Positions 7,125 through 16,467 are shown, numbered from the stretch's first letter. The stretch: 64,000 nt of DNA from Clostridium isatidis (GCF_002285495.1 NZ_CP016786.1:1440001-1504000), one strand, 5' to 3'. Program-made: numbers and translations. The notes: generated by a model not told the origin, from the sequence alone.

Positions 7125-9575
7125 ATGGCTAAATATGGAACATCAATTGATAGAAAATGGCAAGCTAAATGGGAAGAAACAAATCTTTATAAATTCGACC
7201 CTAATAATAAGGGTGAAAAACTTTATGTATTAGAAATGTTCTCATATCCTTCTGGCAGCCAACTACATGCAGGTCACTGGTTTAATTATGGACCTGTTGA
7301 TTCTTGGGCTAGAATGAAGAGAATGCAAGGATATAATGTATTTCAACCAATGGGTTTTGATGCTTTTGGTCTTCCAGCTGAAAACTATGCAATTAAGACT
7401 GGAATTCATCCAAAAGATTCAACTGAAAAGAATATAGAAACTATGGAAAATCAATTAAAAGCTATGGGTGCAATGTTTAACTGGGAAAACGAAGTTGTAA
7501 CATGCAGACCTGACTATTATAAATGGACTCAATGGTTGTTCTTACAACTTTATAAAAAAGGATTAGCATATAGAAAAAATGCACCTGTTAACTGGTGTCC
7601 ATCTTGTAATACTGTTTTAGCAAATGAACAAGTTCATGATGGTACATGTGAAAGATGCTCTACAGAAGTTACAAAAAAGGACTTAACTCAATGGTTCTTT
7701 AAAATTACAGATTACGCTGACGAATTACTTGAAAAACTAGATACTTTAGATTGGCCTGAAAAAACTGTTTCAATGCAAAAGCATTGGATAGGAAAATCTA
7801 CTGGAGCTGAAGTTACTTTTAAAGTAAAAGATTCAGATTTAAAATTTAATGTATTTACTACTAGAGTTGACACTCTTTTTGGTGTTACATATGTAGTTTT
7901 AGCCCCTGAAAATAAACTAGTTGATCTTCTGACAACAGAAGAAAACAAGGCAAAAGTTGAAGAATACAAGGAACAAGCTAAAAAACAATCAGAAATAGAA
8001 AGACAATCATTAACAAGAGAAAAGACTGGAGTATTTACGGGTTCTTATGCTATTAACCCTATTTCAGGAAAAGAAATTCCTATTTGGGTTGGAGATTATG
8101 TTCTTGCAACCTATGGTACTGGTGCTGTTATGGCAGTTCCAGCTCATGATGAAAGAGACTTCGCTTTTGCAACTAAATTTAATTTACCTATCGAAAGAGT
8201 TATCAATAGCAAAGATGGCAGCGAAGCAGAATTACCTTACTGTGAAAGTGGTGTTTTAGTAAATTCTGCTGAATTTACTGGATTAACAACTGAAGAGGCA
8301 AAAGAAAAAATAGTACAAAAACTAGCTTCTCAAGAACTAGGCTCTAAAAAAGTTAATTATAGATTAAGAGACTGGTTAGTTTCTAGACAAAGATATTGGG
8401 GAGCACCAATACCAGTAATTCATTGTGATGACTGCGGAATTGTTCCTGTACCAGAAGATCAATTGCCAGTTGAGCTTCCTTATAATGTAGAATTTACTCC
8501 AGATGGAAAATCACCTTTAGCTAAATGTGATGATTTTATAAACACTACTTGCCCTAAATGTGGTAAAGCTGCAAAGAGAGATGCTGATACATTAGATACT
8601 TTTGTTTGTTCATCTTTCTATTATTTAAGATATCCAGATAATAAGAATTCAGAAAAAGCTTTTGACAGCGAACTTATAAATAGCCTTCTTCCAGTTGATA
8701 AATATGTAGGTGGTCCAGAGCATGCATGTATGCACTTATTATATGCAAGATTTATCACTAAAGCATTAAGAGATATGGGCTATGTAAATTTTGATGAACC
8801 ATTTAAATCTCTTACTCATCAAGGATTAATTCTTGGACCTGATGGTCAAAAAATGAGTAAATCAAAGGGAAATACTATTTCTCCAAATGATTATATTGAA
8901 GAATATGGTTCAGATGTATTTAGAATGTATTTGATGTTCGGCTTCCAATATGTTGATGGCGGTGCTTGGAGCGATGAAGGTATTAAATCTGTAGCAAGAT
9001 TTGTTGATAGAATGGAAAGATATTTAGAAACAGCAAGAGAAGCAATTAATAGTGGTAATAATAATAAAACTACTTTTGATAAAGAGGAAAAAGAATTAAA
9101 CTTCTGGCTAAATAATGCTATAAAGGGTGTTACTGAAGATAGTGAGAAAATGCAATTTAATACTGCTATAGCAAGAATGATGGAATTTGTAAATGCCTTA
9201 TCTAAGTATCTTCAAAAAGAAGTAAAAAATCTAGACTTCTTAAGAAAAGCTTGCATAGATTTCTTAAAAGTTCTTGCACCATTTGCCCCACACTTTACTG
9301 AAGAACAATGGAATTTATTCGGCTTAGACTTCTCTATCTTTAATGAGGCTTGGCCAAAATATGATCCTAATGCTTTAATTAAAGATGAAGTAGAAATTGC
9401 AATTCAAGTTAACGGAAAAATAAAAGCTAAAATAAATGTTCCTACTGACCTAGATGAAGAAGGAATTAAAGCTGAAGCTTTAGCTAATGAGAATATTGTT
9501 GCTGCAATTGGAGATAAAAATATTGTAAAAGTAATAGTTATTAAAGGAAGATTAGTTAATATTGTGGTTAAGTAA
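7125..9575 (+). CDS. leuS: Leucyl-tRNA synthetase
   Basis: An 816-residue class I aminoacyl-tRNA synthetase that attaches leucine to tRNA-Leu in the cytoplasm. The HIGH-type motif is HAGHW (about residue 51) after MFSYPSGSQL, and the KMSKS loop is KMSKSKGN (about residue 577). A zinc-type CPSC...CERC pair lies near residue 160-178, and the large editing insertion (about 225-415) carries the family motif YGTGAVMAVPAHDERD. Length and motif order are those of bacterial LeuRS. AGGAGG precedes the ATG. Expression is controlled by the T-box leader. Confidence 0.98.
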   Translation: MAKYGTSIDRKWQAKWEETNLYKFDPNNKGEKLYVLEMFSYPSGSQLHAGHWFNYGPVDSWARMKRMQGYNVFQPMGFDAFGLPAENYAIKTGIHPKDSTEKNIETMENQLKAMGAMFNWENEVVTCRPDYYKWTQWLFLQLYKKGLAYRKNAPVNWCPSCNTVLANEQVHDGTCERCSTEVTKKDLTQWFFKITDYADELLEKLDTLDWPEKTVSMQKHWIGKSTGAEVTFKVKDSDLKFNVFTTRVDTLFGVTYVVLAPENKLVDLLTTEENKAKVEEYKEQAKKQSEIERQSLTREKTGVFTGSYAINPISGKEIPIWVGDYVLATYGTGAVMAVPAHDERDFAFATKFNLPIERVINSKDGSEAELPYCESGVLVNSAEFTGLTTEEAKEKIVQKLASQELGSKKVNYRLRDWLVSRQRYWGAPIPVIHCDDCGIVPVPEDQLPVELPYNVEFTPDGKSPLAKCDDFINTTCPKCGKAAKRDADTLDTFVCSSFYYLRYPDNKNSEKAFDSELINSLLPVDKYVGGPEHACMHLLYARFITKALRDMGYVNFDEPFKSLTHQGLILGPDGQKMSKSKGNTISPNDYIEEYGSDVFRMYLMFGFQYVDGGAWSDEGIKSVARFVDRMERYLETAREAINSGNNNKTTFDKEEKELNFWLNNAIKGVTEDSEKMQFNTAIARMMEFVNALSKYLQKEVKNLDFLRKACIDFLKVLAPFAPHFTEEQWNLFGLDFSIFNEAWPKYDPNALIKDEVEIAIQVNGKIKAKINVPTDLDEEGIKAEALANENIVAAIGDKNIVKVIVIKGRLVNIVVK

Positions 9576-9622
9576 AAGCACAATATTAACAATCGACAAT
9601 TGACGATTAACAGTTAAAGAAT

Positions 9623-9657
9623 AAAAATACTGCATAAATTTTTATGCAGTATTTTTT
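9623..9657 (+). terminator. Intrinsic terminator after leuS
   Basis: Arms AAATACTGCATAAA and TTTATGCAGTATTT with a run of T follow leuS. The A-run on the other side allows it to act for the convergent methyltransferase-like gene as well. Confidence 0.88.
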
Positions 9658-9735
9658 ATGTTTATTTTTTAATTTTCAGTTTACCTAAAACTCCTCCTAA
9701 ATTGTCCATTATCCATTGATAATTATCCATCGATT

Positions 9736-10488
9736 TTAGTCTTCTTCATCAAATATTATTTTAAATTCTGCTAAAATCTCACTTACTAAATTTTCATCTA
9801 ATTTTTTATAATAATTAAGTAAGCTTTCCTCTTGTAATGCAGTAAAGATTAATTTACTTCCTTCCATCCAAAGCTCTGGAACATAAACCCAAACTATTTC
9901 TTCATACCTGCAGCTTAAAAGAAAATGCTCATACCCCCAAAAGAAATACTCTTTTATATTATGAAGTTTATTAAAAATTTTATAATCTTCTACTACTTTT
10001 TTACTCAATTCATAATAATAAATATCTACATAAAAAAAGTCAAAACTTTCTTTCTTAACTTTATAAGCATCACCATAAATTATTCTTAGTTTATTATTAT
10101 TATTATTAAAATTCCTTTTATATAACTCTATTATTTCTTTTTCTTTTTCATAAACTACAACTTCTTTAATATTATCTTTTTTTAATAATTCATTTACTAC
10201 ATAACCTAAGCCTAACCCGACTACTCCGACTTTTCCTTTAGCAAATTTAATAAAAGAATATGAACTTTCAATTTCTATAGGAGATATTCTCATTAATTCT
10301 TTATTTGCTTTAAGAAGTCTAATTATGTTAACTGATATATTATCTTCTTTTTCATACATATATCCTTTTATATATTGATTTATTGTAATACTTTTATCTA
10401 TTTTAAAGTCATTAATATTATTCTCATTAATTAATTCATTGTATTCATTTATTTTCTTTAGTACATAATCTCTTTCAAAAGGTTTCAA
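9736..10488 (-). CDS. Rossmann-fold methyltransferase/spermidine-synthase-like protein, unknown
   Basis: A 250-residue protein. The centre has KVGVVGLGLGYVVNELL followed by a strand ending in VVVYEKE (about residues 87-115), which is the glycine-rich SAM-binding loop and acidic ribose-binding residue of class I methyltransferases or spermidine synthases. A following DAY...FDFFYVDIYYYE region fits motifs II-III. The N-terminal 80 residues and C-terminal 60 are helical and not recognised. It stands alone and is divergent from the HesB-like gene. The substrate is unknown, and catalysis is not proven. Confidence 0.6.
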   Translation of the reverse strand: MKPFERDYVLKKINEYNELINENNINDFKIDKSITINQYIKGYMYEKEDNISVNIIRLLKANKELMRISPIEIESSYSFIKFAKGKVGVVGLGLGYVVNELLKKDNIKEVVVYEKEKEIIELYKRNFNNNNNKLRIIYGDAYKVKKESFDFFYVDIYYYELSKKVVEDYKIFNKLHNIKEYFFWGYEHFLLSCRYEEIVWVYVPELWMEGSKLIFTALQEESLLNYYKKLDENLVSEILAEFKIIFDEED

Positions 10489-10659
10489 TTTTTTTCTTCC
10501 CTTCTCTTTTTAAGTATAATCTAAGTACAATTTAAATATACTAATATTATTCCACGATTTCATTATTAATTATATTGTCAATAAATTGTAATTACAATGA
10601 TTATTATATTAAAATTTCCTAAATTCTTAAATCTTACTAATTCTTAAAGTAAAAAACAC

Positions 10660-10687
10660 TTGATATTTATATATACTATGTTATACT
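10660..10687 (+). promoter_or_regulatory. Probable promoter of the HesB-like gene
   Basis: TTGATA (10660-10665) and TATACT (10682-10687) with a 16-base spacer lie about 45 bases before the ATG at 10733. Confidence 0.5.
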
Positions 10688-10732
10688 AGTGATATAAATT
10701 ATCAATTAAATTTTTATATAGAAGGTGAAAAT

Positions 10733-11062
10733 ATGGATAAAATTTTAATAAGTGAAGAAGCTTACAAAGAATTTAAAGCATTCTTAGATGAAAATGAAGT
10801 AGATAACTACAGCATAAGAATTAACCTAGCTGGTTTCGGTTGTAGTGGGCCTGCTTTTAATATAACTGTTGATGAACCACAAGATGGAGATGTTGTAGAA
10901 AAAGTTAACGATATAACTTTTGTTGTAGAAGAAAACTTAATCGATGAATTCGGCGGTTTCAAGTTACTTTCAACTGAAGAAAATGAAGGTAGAGGATTAT
11001 CTCTAAAGCCAATCATTGAAGCCGAAGGCGGATGTGGATCTTGTGGTGGAGGATGCCACTAG
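10733..11062 (+). CDS. HesB/IscA-like iron-sulfur family protein with Cys-rich tail
   Basis: A 109-residue protein of the HesB-like group (A-type iron-sulfur carrier fold). It has the family pattern ILISEEAYKEFKAFL, then AGFGCSGP (about residues 36-43) where relatives may carry selenocysteine; here the codon is TGT, so Cys. The end has GGCGSCGGGCH, giving three clustered Cys that could bind a metal or cluster. GAAGGTG precedes the ATG. It is monocistronic, with its own promoter and terminator. A role in iron-sulfur or metal handling is inferred from family. Confidence 0.85.
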   Translation: MDKILISEEAYKEFKAFLDENEVDNYSIRINLAGFGCSGPAFNITVDEPQDGDVVEKVNDITFVVEENLIDEFGGFKLLSTEENEGRGLSLKPIIEAEGGCGSCGGGCH

Positions 11063-11092
11063 AAAAAAGGATTGCTTAGGCAATCTTTTTTT
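11063..11092 (+). terminator. Intrinsic terminator after the HesB-like gene
   Basis: GATTGC-TTAG-GCAATC hairpin flanked by an A-run and a run of seven T, starting directly after the stop codon. Confidence 0.88.
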
Positions 11093-11151
11093 CTATTCAA
11101 AATTCACAATGCACAATTAAGTATGAATTTCAGACAGCTGAAATTCTACAT

Positions 11152-11202
11152 AAAAAATAGTCCTTTAATAATAACTTAGTTATTATTAAAGGACTATTTT
11201 TT
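11152..11202. terminator. Long bidirectional terminator between convergent genes
   Basis: A nearly perfect 25-bp inverted repeat (TAGTCCTTTAATAATAAC and its complement around a CTTAG centre) with A-run and T-run flanks, placed between the convergent HesB-like and map genes. It can end transcripts from both sides. Confidence 0.85.
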
Positions 11203-11286
11203 TAATTAGCAATTTAAAATATATTTTAGCTTTTCAATCAAACTGAAAAGCAACTATAATTGTCCATTGTCAACTGTCAATTAATT

Positions 11287-12156
11287 TTATCTTGATAAAA
11301 TCTCAGCTCCTGTTTCAGTAACTAAAACTGTATATTCCCATTGTGCTGAATAGCCACCATCTTCTGTATAAACTGTCCAGTCATCATCTTCATCAATAAA
11401 GACTTCATAATCTCCTTCGTTTATCATAGGCTCTATTGTGAATACCATTCCTGGAACTAATACCATTCCTTCTCCTCTTTTACCTACATGGGCTACAAAA
11501 GGATCTTCGTGGAACTTAATTCCTATCCCATGACCACCAAAGGCTCTTACCACTGAAAAACCATTGGCTTCAGCATGTTCCTGTATGGCTGCCCCTATAT
11601 CTCCTAAGAACCCCCACGGCTTAACTGCTTCAAAGCCTTTATCTAGGCATTCCTTAGCAACTCTAACAAGCTTTGCATGTTCTTCAGAAACATTGCCAAT
11701 CATAAACATTCTTGAAGCATCAGAAAAGTATCCATTATATATTGTAGATACATCAACATTTACAATATCACCATCTTCTAGTATTGTATCTTCACTTGGA
11801 ATACCATGACAAACAACATCATTTATAGATACACAAACACTCTTTGGATAACCTCCATAATTTAAATCTGCCGGTATAGCTCCATGACTAACTGTATAAT
11901 CATAAACTAGTTTATCAATTTCCTCAGTACTCATACCTACTCTTATTTTTTCTTGCACTAAATCTAAAACACCATCATTTATCTTAGCACTTTCTCTAAT
12001 CCCTTGAATTTGCTTTTCGTTTTTTATCATATCTCTTGTAGGTACTTCATGCCCTTGATTTTTTAATCTATTTAATTTTTCATCAAATTCTAAGTGGCAT
12101 TTCTTATACTTTTTGCCACTTCCACACCAACATATATCATTTCTATTTAAAATCAT
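11287..12156 (-). CDS. map: Methionine aminopeptidase type I with N-terminal SEC-C zinc motif
   Basis: A protein of 289 residues that removes the initiator methionine from nascent proteins. Residues 1-25 hold the SEC-C motif CWCGSGKKYKKCH, a zinc ligand set also found at the end of SecA. The peptidase domain shows the usual metal ligands: DVSTIYNGYFSDASR (two Asp), GGHGIGIKFHEDP (His), IEPMI (Glu) and a final QWEYTVLVT (Glu). The start is placed at the ATG at 12156, preceded by GGAGG, and not at the in-frame GTG nine codons earlier. It is monocistronic. Confidence 0.95.
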   Translation of the reverse strand: MILNRNDICWCGSGKKYKKCHLEFDEKLNRLKNQGHEVPTRDMIKNEKQIQGIRESAKINDGVLDLVQEKIRVGMSTEEIDKLVYDYTVSHGAIPADLNYGGYPKSVCVSINDVVCHGIPSEDTILEDGDIVNVDVSTIYNGYFSDASRMFMIGNVSEEHAKLVRVAKECLDKGFEAVKPWGFLGDIGAAIQEHAEANGFSVVRAFGGHGIGIKFHEDPFVAHVGKRGEGMVLVPGMVFTIEPMINEGDYEVFIDEDDDWTVYTEDGGYSAQWEYTVLVTETGAEILSR

Positions 12157-12304
12157 TTTTACCTCCATGTTAATAAAATTCACATTTGCATATTTTACTT
12201 GTATTATTAGTATTGCTATGAAACTATAAATATTTTATATATAGTATAACATAAATTTATCTTTTAATTTATTTTTAGTAAAAAAATAATTAGGAGTTTA
12301 ATTG

Positions 12305-12335
12305 AAAAAACAGCTGAATATTTCAACTGTTTTTA
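12305..12335 (-). terminator. Intrinsic terminator
   Basis: Arms AAAAACAGTTGAAA and its near complement with T-rich flanks lie just after the stop of the membrane-anchored unknown at 12344. Confidence 0.75.
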
Positions 12336-12343
12336 ATTTTTTC

Positions 12344-12997
12344 CTATTCTTTTATTATAAATTCATAAGTAAAATAAGGTTCCATTACAATATTCATATC
12401 TTTTAGAGCTTCAACCCAATGGTTCTTTTTAATTGAAATTAATTTCTTTTTCTCCTCATCTAAGTCTTTATAGTATTTACTATCAAACTCTATAAAATAT
12501 TCATTTAAACTCCTACTTAAACTTTCTAACGTTGAAAAATTATCTATAGCATTACCTTCTAATGATATAACTTCCTTATCATTTTTCATTTGGTAATTCA
12601 TATATTCATAAAGAAAGTTCTCAATTCTTTTAAAAACATCTCTGGAGTTTACATATGTCTCAATAGTTTTCTTTCCTATTGATATTTTCTTTTCATTATA
12701 ATTTTTATATTTCAGCCATAAATTATTGAATTCCTTATCAATAGAACTAAAATTTTTATACAAAGTAAATAATTCTTGATTATTAATACTTTTAGCTTTA
12801 ATGCATGTATTTAAAATATTTGATGAGCTTTCATTTTTTGTTCTTATATCTAACAAACTGTTATAAGTTTCTCTTCCAAGCGAAATTCTATATTTAGAAT
12901 TCAACAAGGAGGTGTAAACGTTTAAAACAAGACTTATAAACAATGTAACTACAATAATAATTCTATTATTATTTTTATTAGATTTAAAATCTCTCAT
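12344..12997 (-). CDS. Membrane-anchored protein, unknown
   Basis: A 217-residue protein with one N-terminal membrane segment (about residues 12-32, RIIIVVTLFISLVLNVY) and a charged, helical, Lys/Glu/Asn-rich remainder predicted to lie outside the cell, with coiled-coil-like spacing around residues 150-190. No Cys-based or catalytic motif was recognised. GGGGGATAGG precedes the ATG. It is next to the repeat-protein/AAA+/VWA cassette but is separated from it by a terminator, so a shared role is not shown. Confidence 0.65.
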   Translation of the reverse strand: MRDFKSNKNNNRIIIVVTLFISLVLNVYTSLLNSKYRISLGRETYNSLLDIRTKNESSSNILNTCIKAKSINNQELFTLYKNFSSIDKEFNNLWLKYKNYNEKKISIGKKTIETYVNSRDVFKRIENFLYEYMNYQMKNDKEVISLEGNAIDNFSTLESLSRSLNEYFIEFDSKYYKDLDEEKKKLISIKKNHWVEALKDMNIVMEPYFTYEFIIKE

Positions 12998-13064
12998 ACC
13001 TATCCCCCTGACTGCTTGTATTATAGCACATTCATATAAAAATTATCAACTGCCTAAATATAAT

Positions 13065-13098
13065 AAAAAAAGGTAATCTACATAATGTAAATTACCTT
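13065..13098 (-). terminator. Terminator overlapping the end of the VWA gene
   Basis: The hairpin AAGGTAATTTACAT/ATGTAGATTACCTT followed by seven T begins inside the last sense codon and stop codon of the VWA gene, so translation to the end and termination compete for the same bases. Confidence 0.82.
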
Positions 13099-14429
13099 AT
13101 AACTACATTTTCTCTTTGGAACTCTTTAACCATATCAAGAGCAGCAGTTCCACTTTGCTCTTCTTGTTCTTTTACTTCTATCCTCTTTATTTTACCAAAA
13201 GATTTTTTTAAAGATAAGTCATTTTTTCCTGTTAAAACCCAAATTACATTCTTTGTTATGGGTCTTACTTCTAATTCTTTTTCGCCAACTCCATCAGTAA
13301 AATAAACTAATATTTTATTTTTTAATTTGTTCTCCTGTAAATATTGGAATACAGGAGAAAATTTAGTTGATCCATTATTTGAACTTCTCTTCTTAAAATC
13401 ATTTCTTGATTTAGCCTCATATACTCTTCTAATTTGGTCATCACATTCAATTACAGTGATTTTACTGCTTCTATTTTTAGCAATATCTAAAACTTCAATC
13501 ATTATTTTGTGTATTTCACCTTCACTAATAGATGCACTAATATCCAAAGCTACTATTACTTCTGGTATTAAATTTGGTAAACTTCCTCTAATGTCCAGCC
13601 TATCAGGTTGTCGTCTACTCTTCCTAGTTATAGTTTTTCTTTGTCCTGCTCTAATTGTAGGAAGCATGCGTTTTAGCTCATCCTGCCAGGATATTTGAGC
13701 TAATTCCTTATAGGACTCTACTATTTTTCTAATATCTTCTGGAGCTTTATTCTTTAAGGAGCTTACAGCTATTTTTTTTGTCATTTCTTTTATTGAGTCT
13801 GAATTTAAATCACTTTCCTCCCAGGCATCATGAGCTTTAGAAATATCAATTACTGTTCCAATATCCTTATCATCAGACTTCATCTTATTTTTTAATTTCT
13901 CTTTAATGATTTTATCAATTTCTTCTGCATATAACTCTATTGAATTATCTTCTTTTAAGGAAGCATAAAATTCATAATTAAATCTTTCTAATCTATAACT
14001 TTCTGGAGGCATATTATTAATAAATTGATTTATAGATATATCTAATGCCATGTTTACAGCTGTTGTAGTATATTTATTTCTAAGCTCTTTCTCTCTTTCA
14101 TGATGACCATACATTATATGGTATATTTCGTGTTTAAATAAGGCTACCATTTCTCTCTTGTTACATTCTAAAAATAGTAATGGATTAAAATATAACTTAA
14201 ATCCCTTAAGCATTGGCACTGTTGCAAGAGGCCAAGTAATATCATATTTTATACCTCTTTCAATTTTTACCAAAAACTGTCCAAAGAAATTATCTTCTCC
14301 TTGAATCATAGATACAATGATACTTTCTACAAGGGAAAAAAAGTCTCTTTCAAAAGTAATATCTTCAAATCCATTTCTAATATTATAAGCTCTTTCTAAT
14401 AATACTGCACGTATATTTTCAAATTCCAT
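13092..14429 (-). CDS. VWA-like protein with HExxH metallopeptidase-like N-terminus (DUF2201 type)
   Basis: A protein of about 445 residues in two parts. The N-terminal part (to about residue 270) contains HEIYH in FKHEIYHIMYGHHER, a gluzincin-like HExxH motif, as in the putative metallopeptidase domain of the DUF2201 family. The C-terminal part is a VWA-like domain with a metal-ion site: DISAS after VIVAL, then a Thr in GSTKFSP and FTDG. The first possible ATG (14438) lacks a ribosome-binding site, while AGGGA lies 8 bases before the ATG at 14429, so that start is preferred. It follows the AAA+ gene with almost no gap. MoxR ATPases with VWA partners act as chaperone-like maturation machines; here the target is unknown. 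Confidence 0.85.
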   Translation of the reverse strand: MEFENIRAVLLERAYNIRNGFEDITFERDFFSLVESIIVSMIQGEDNFFGQFLVKIERGIKYDITWPLATVPMLKGFKLYFNPLLFLECNKREMVALFKHEIYHIMYGHHEREKELRNKYTTTAVNMALDISINQFINNMPPESYRLERFNYEFYASLKEDNSIELYAEEIDKIIKEKLKNKMKSDDKDIGTVIDISKAHDAWEESDLNSDSIKEMTKKIAVSSLKNKAPEDIRKIVESYKELAQISWQDELKRMLPTIRAGQRKTITRKSRRQPDRLDIRGSLPNLIPEVIVALDISASISEGEIHKIMIEVLDIAKNRSSKITVIECDDQIRRVYEAKSRNDFKKRSSNNGSTKFSPVFQYLQENKLKNKILVYFTDGVGEKELEVRPITKNVIWVLTGKNDLSLKKSFGKIKRIEVKEQEEQSGTAALDMVKEFQRENVVIR

Positions 14430-14440
14430 AACTATCATCC

Positions 14441-15526
14441 CTATTCAAATATAGCAAAAAAGGCATCAAGAAACTTTTCCTCATTTAATAGATCCTTATA
14501 TAGTTTTTCACTTGCATCTATTTTAACTTCTTTCATTATTCCTAATCTTAAATCTTTAGGATAGGAATTTAATAAATCGCCATATAATTTTCTATTTTTA
14601 TCTATATTATTTTCTTCTAAATATCTTAAAGAATTTTTTGCTAATATATATAATCTTGAATGACTTTCACTTCTTAATTCTTCTCTTAACTCTAAAGGTA
14701 AAGCTTCATAAGCAAATAATTCTTCAGCTTTCATAATTTTATTTTTAATATTTTTTATATGATTTATAAAATCTGTAGCTATACTTACTCCAACATTACC
14801 TTTAACAATATTATATAAAGTATTTAATGAATACTTATTAGGATTTTTTAGATATACATTATAAGCTCGTCCTATTCTTTCCCAGCTTCTTGGAGTTGCT
14901 TTTATTGATTCTTTAGAATTTGGAGTGCTTAAATATTCTGGGAAAGTAGATAAAAATTCTATTATATTTTCATTAATATTTCCATCTTTACTCATTGCCC
15001 AATTTATCCATTCTTTAATATCTGAAGTTAGTTCTATCCAGACAAATCTATCCTCTTGAGCACTATCCATATCTACTACTTGATAATCAGAATATTCATA
15101 GCCATCATATTTATTTGATGGATTCATAGCAGCCACAATTTTTACATTTTCAGCTAGTTTATAATTATTAATCTCCCTATTTAATATAATATTCATAAGC
15201 TCCTGCTGCACTGCATGCTCACATCTATTAAGCTCATCTATAAATAAGAGAACTCCATTATATTCATTGCTTTTTAAAGCTTCATCTATTTCTAATAATT
15301 TATAATGGGCAGCATATTTTGTTCTTCCATTTTCAACTATTGGCAAGCCACCAATTTCTCCTTCTTTTAAAAGGTTAGCATCTATATTAACTAAATAATA
15401 ATTTTCTTCCTTACATATCTTTTTTACTAATGATGTTTTTCCTATACCAGCTTCCCCTATAATTAAGGGTACACTTCCTGATTCTAAAACTAATTCTATA
15501 GCATTTTTTGCTTCTGAAAATTTCAT
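14441..15526 (-). CDS. MoxR-type AAA+ ATPase
   Basis: A 361-residue AAA+ protein. Walker A is GEAGIGKTS (about residues 24-32), Walker B with the following helix is LLFIDELNRCEHAVQQELMN (about 100-120), and a sensor region VKIVAAMNPSNKYDGY follows. The C-terminal lid is helical. This matches the MoxR/RavA-like clade that works with VWA proteins. GAGGTGA precedes the ATG. It sits between the 22-residue-repeat protein (11 bases upstream) and the VWA/HExxH protein (a few bases downstream), clearly one operon. It probably powers remodelling of a target recognised by its neighbours. Confidence 0.9.
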   Translation of the reverse strand: MKFSEAKNAIELVLESGSVPLIIGEAGIGKTSLVKKICKEENYYLVNIDANLLKEGEIGGLPIVENGRTKYAAHYKLLEIDEALKSNEYNGVLLFIDELNRCEHAVQQELMNIILNREINNYKLAENVKIVAAMNPSNKYDGYEYSDYQVVDMDSAQEDRFVWIELTSDIKEWINWAMSKDGNINENIIEFLSTFPEYLSTPNSKESIKATPRSWERIGRAYNVYLKNPNKYSLNTLYNIVKGNVGVSIATDFINHIKNIKNKIMKAEELFAYEALPLELREELRSESHSRLYILAKNSLRYLEENNIDKNRKLYGDLLNSYPKDLRLGIMKEVKIDASEKLYKDLLNEEKFLDAFFAIFE

Positions 15527-15537
15527 TCTGTCACCTC

Positions 15538-16311
15538 TTATCTTGAAAGCTCATAATCAACTAATAACATCTTAGCTTTTTTACTTCCATATTCTCTTAT
15601 AAAATTTATCTTGTTCATTTCTAATATTTCTAGTTCTAAAAAGTCTATTAGATATTTCTCGTCTATTTCTTCCTGACTTACCTTCTCTATTACTATATCA
15701 ACAACAAAATCTACTGTTATTGAATCAAAAACATATTTAACTATTTTTATATTATCTCCAATTAATATCTTGAGTTCATCTATATCATAATAAATATAAT
15801 TTATGGCTTCTTCATTTTTTCTTATGGCTGCTCTTTTTACTTCTAGTGACGGATTATCTATAAATTTTATAGCTGCCCAATAATTTTCAATCGCCTCTAA
15901 TTGTACTTTTAAAGTAGGATTTTTAATATACTTTATTGAATCATAATCCTTTCTCACTGCTAAAAGCTGAATTTCTTCACTAGGATCCTCAATAAATTGA
16001 ATTGCCCATCCCTTAGTTTTAACAGCTTCCAACTTAACTCTTTCTGTAGGATTTTTAATATACTTTAGTGAATTCCAAAGTAACCTTACTGCCAATATTG
16101 AATTCTCTTCATCTAGTTCTTCAATATATTCAATTACTAAAGGATTATTTCTAATTGCATATTCCTTTACTAAATTACTTGGATTTTTTATATATTTTAT
16201 TGCCAATCCATTTTTATTAACAGCTTCAATAATTAAATCTTCACTTGGATTTTCTATATTTTTAATAAAAAATGGATTTTCCTTTATCCTTTTTATATCA
16301 TTTTCTACCAT
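15538..16311 (-). CDS. Protein with seven 22-residue repeats (DUF4116-like), unknown
   Basis: A 257-residue protein. Residues 15-168 consist of seven units, each exactly 22 residues long, with a consensus close to (A/S)IKYIKNPSxxVxxxAIxxN; the KYIKNP core is kept in units 2, 4 and 6 and changed to QFIEDP or KFIDNP in others. Each unit would form a helical hairpin, so the array should be a short solenoid for binding a protein partner. The last 90 residues are helical and not repetitive. The repeats resemble DUF4116. It is the first gene of the cassette with the AAA+ and VWA/HExxH genes and is a candidate substrate-recognition part. Confidence 0.75.
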   Translation of the reverse strand: MVENDIKRIKENPFFIKNIENPSEDLIIEAVNKNGLAIKYIKNPSNLVKEYAIRNNPLVIEYIEELDEENSILAVRLLWNSLKYIKNPTERVKLEAVKTKGWAIQFIEDPSEEIQLLAVRKDYDSIKYIKNPTLKVQLEAIENYWAAIKFIDNPSLEVKRAAIRKNEEAINYIYYDIDELKILIGDNIKIVKYVFDSITVDFVVDIVIEKVSQEEIDEKYLIDFLELEILEMNKINFIREYGSKKAKMLLVDYELSR

Positions 16312-16467
16312 AAGTCTTCCCTTCTAATGTGTTAATAGTATTTTAAATTTATATTTCATATAAATATTATACAACAACCATTCAATAATTACTATACACT
16401 TTTATTTAATAATTATTATTAAATAAAAGTTAATTTTACTATTTTAGGCTAATAATTATAAAAAATA

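Noticed and set aside
10733..11062. Selenocysteine in the HesB-like protein
   Set aside because: Some relatives use TGA at the key position, but here the codon is TGT (Cys) and no SECIS-like hairpin was found next to it.
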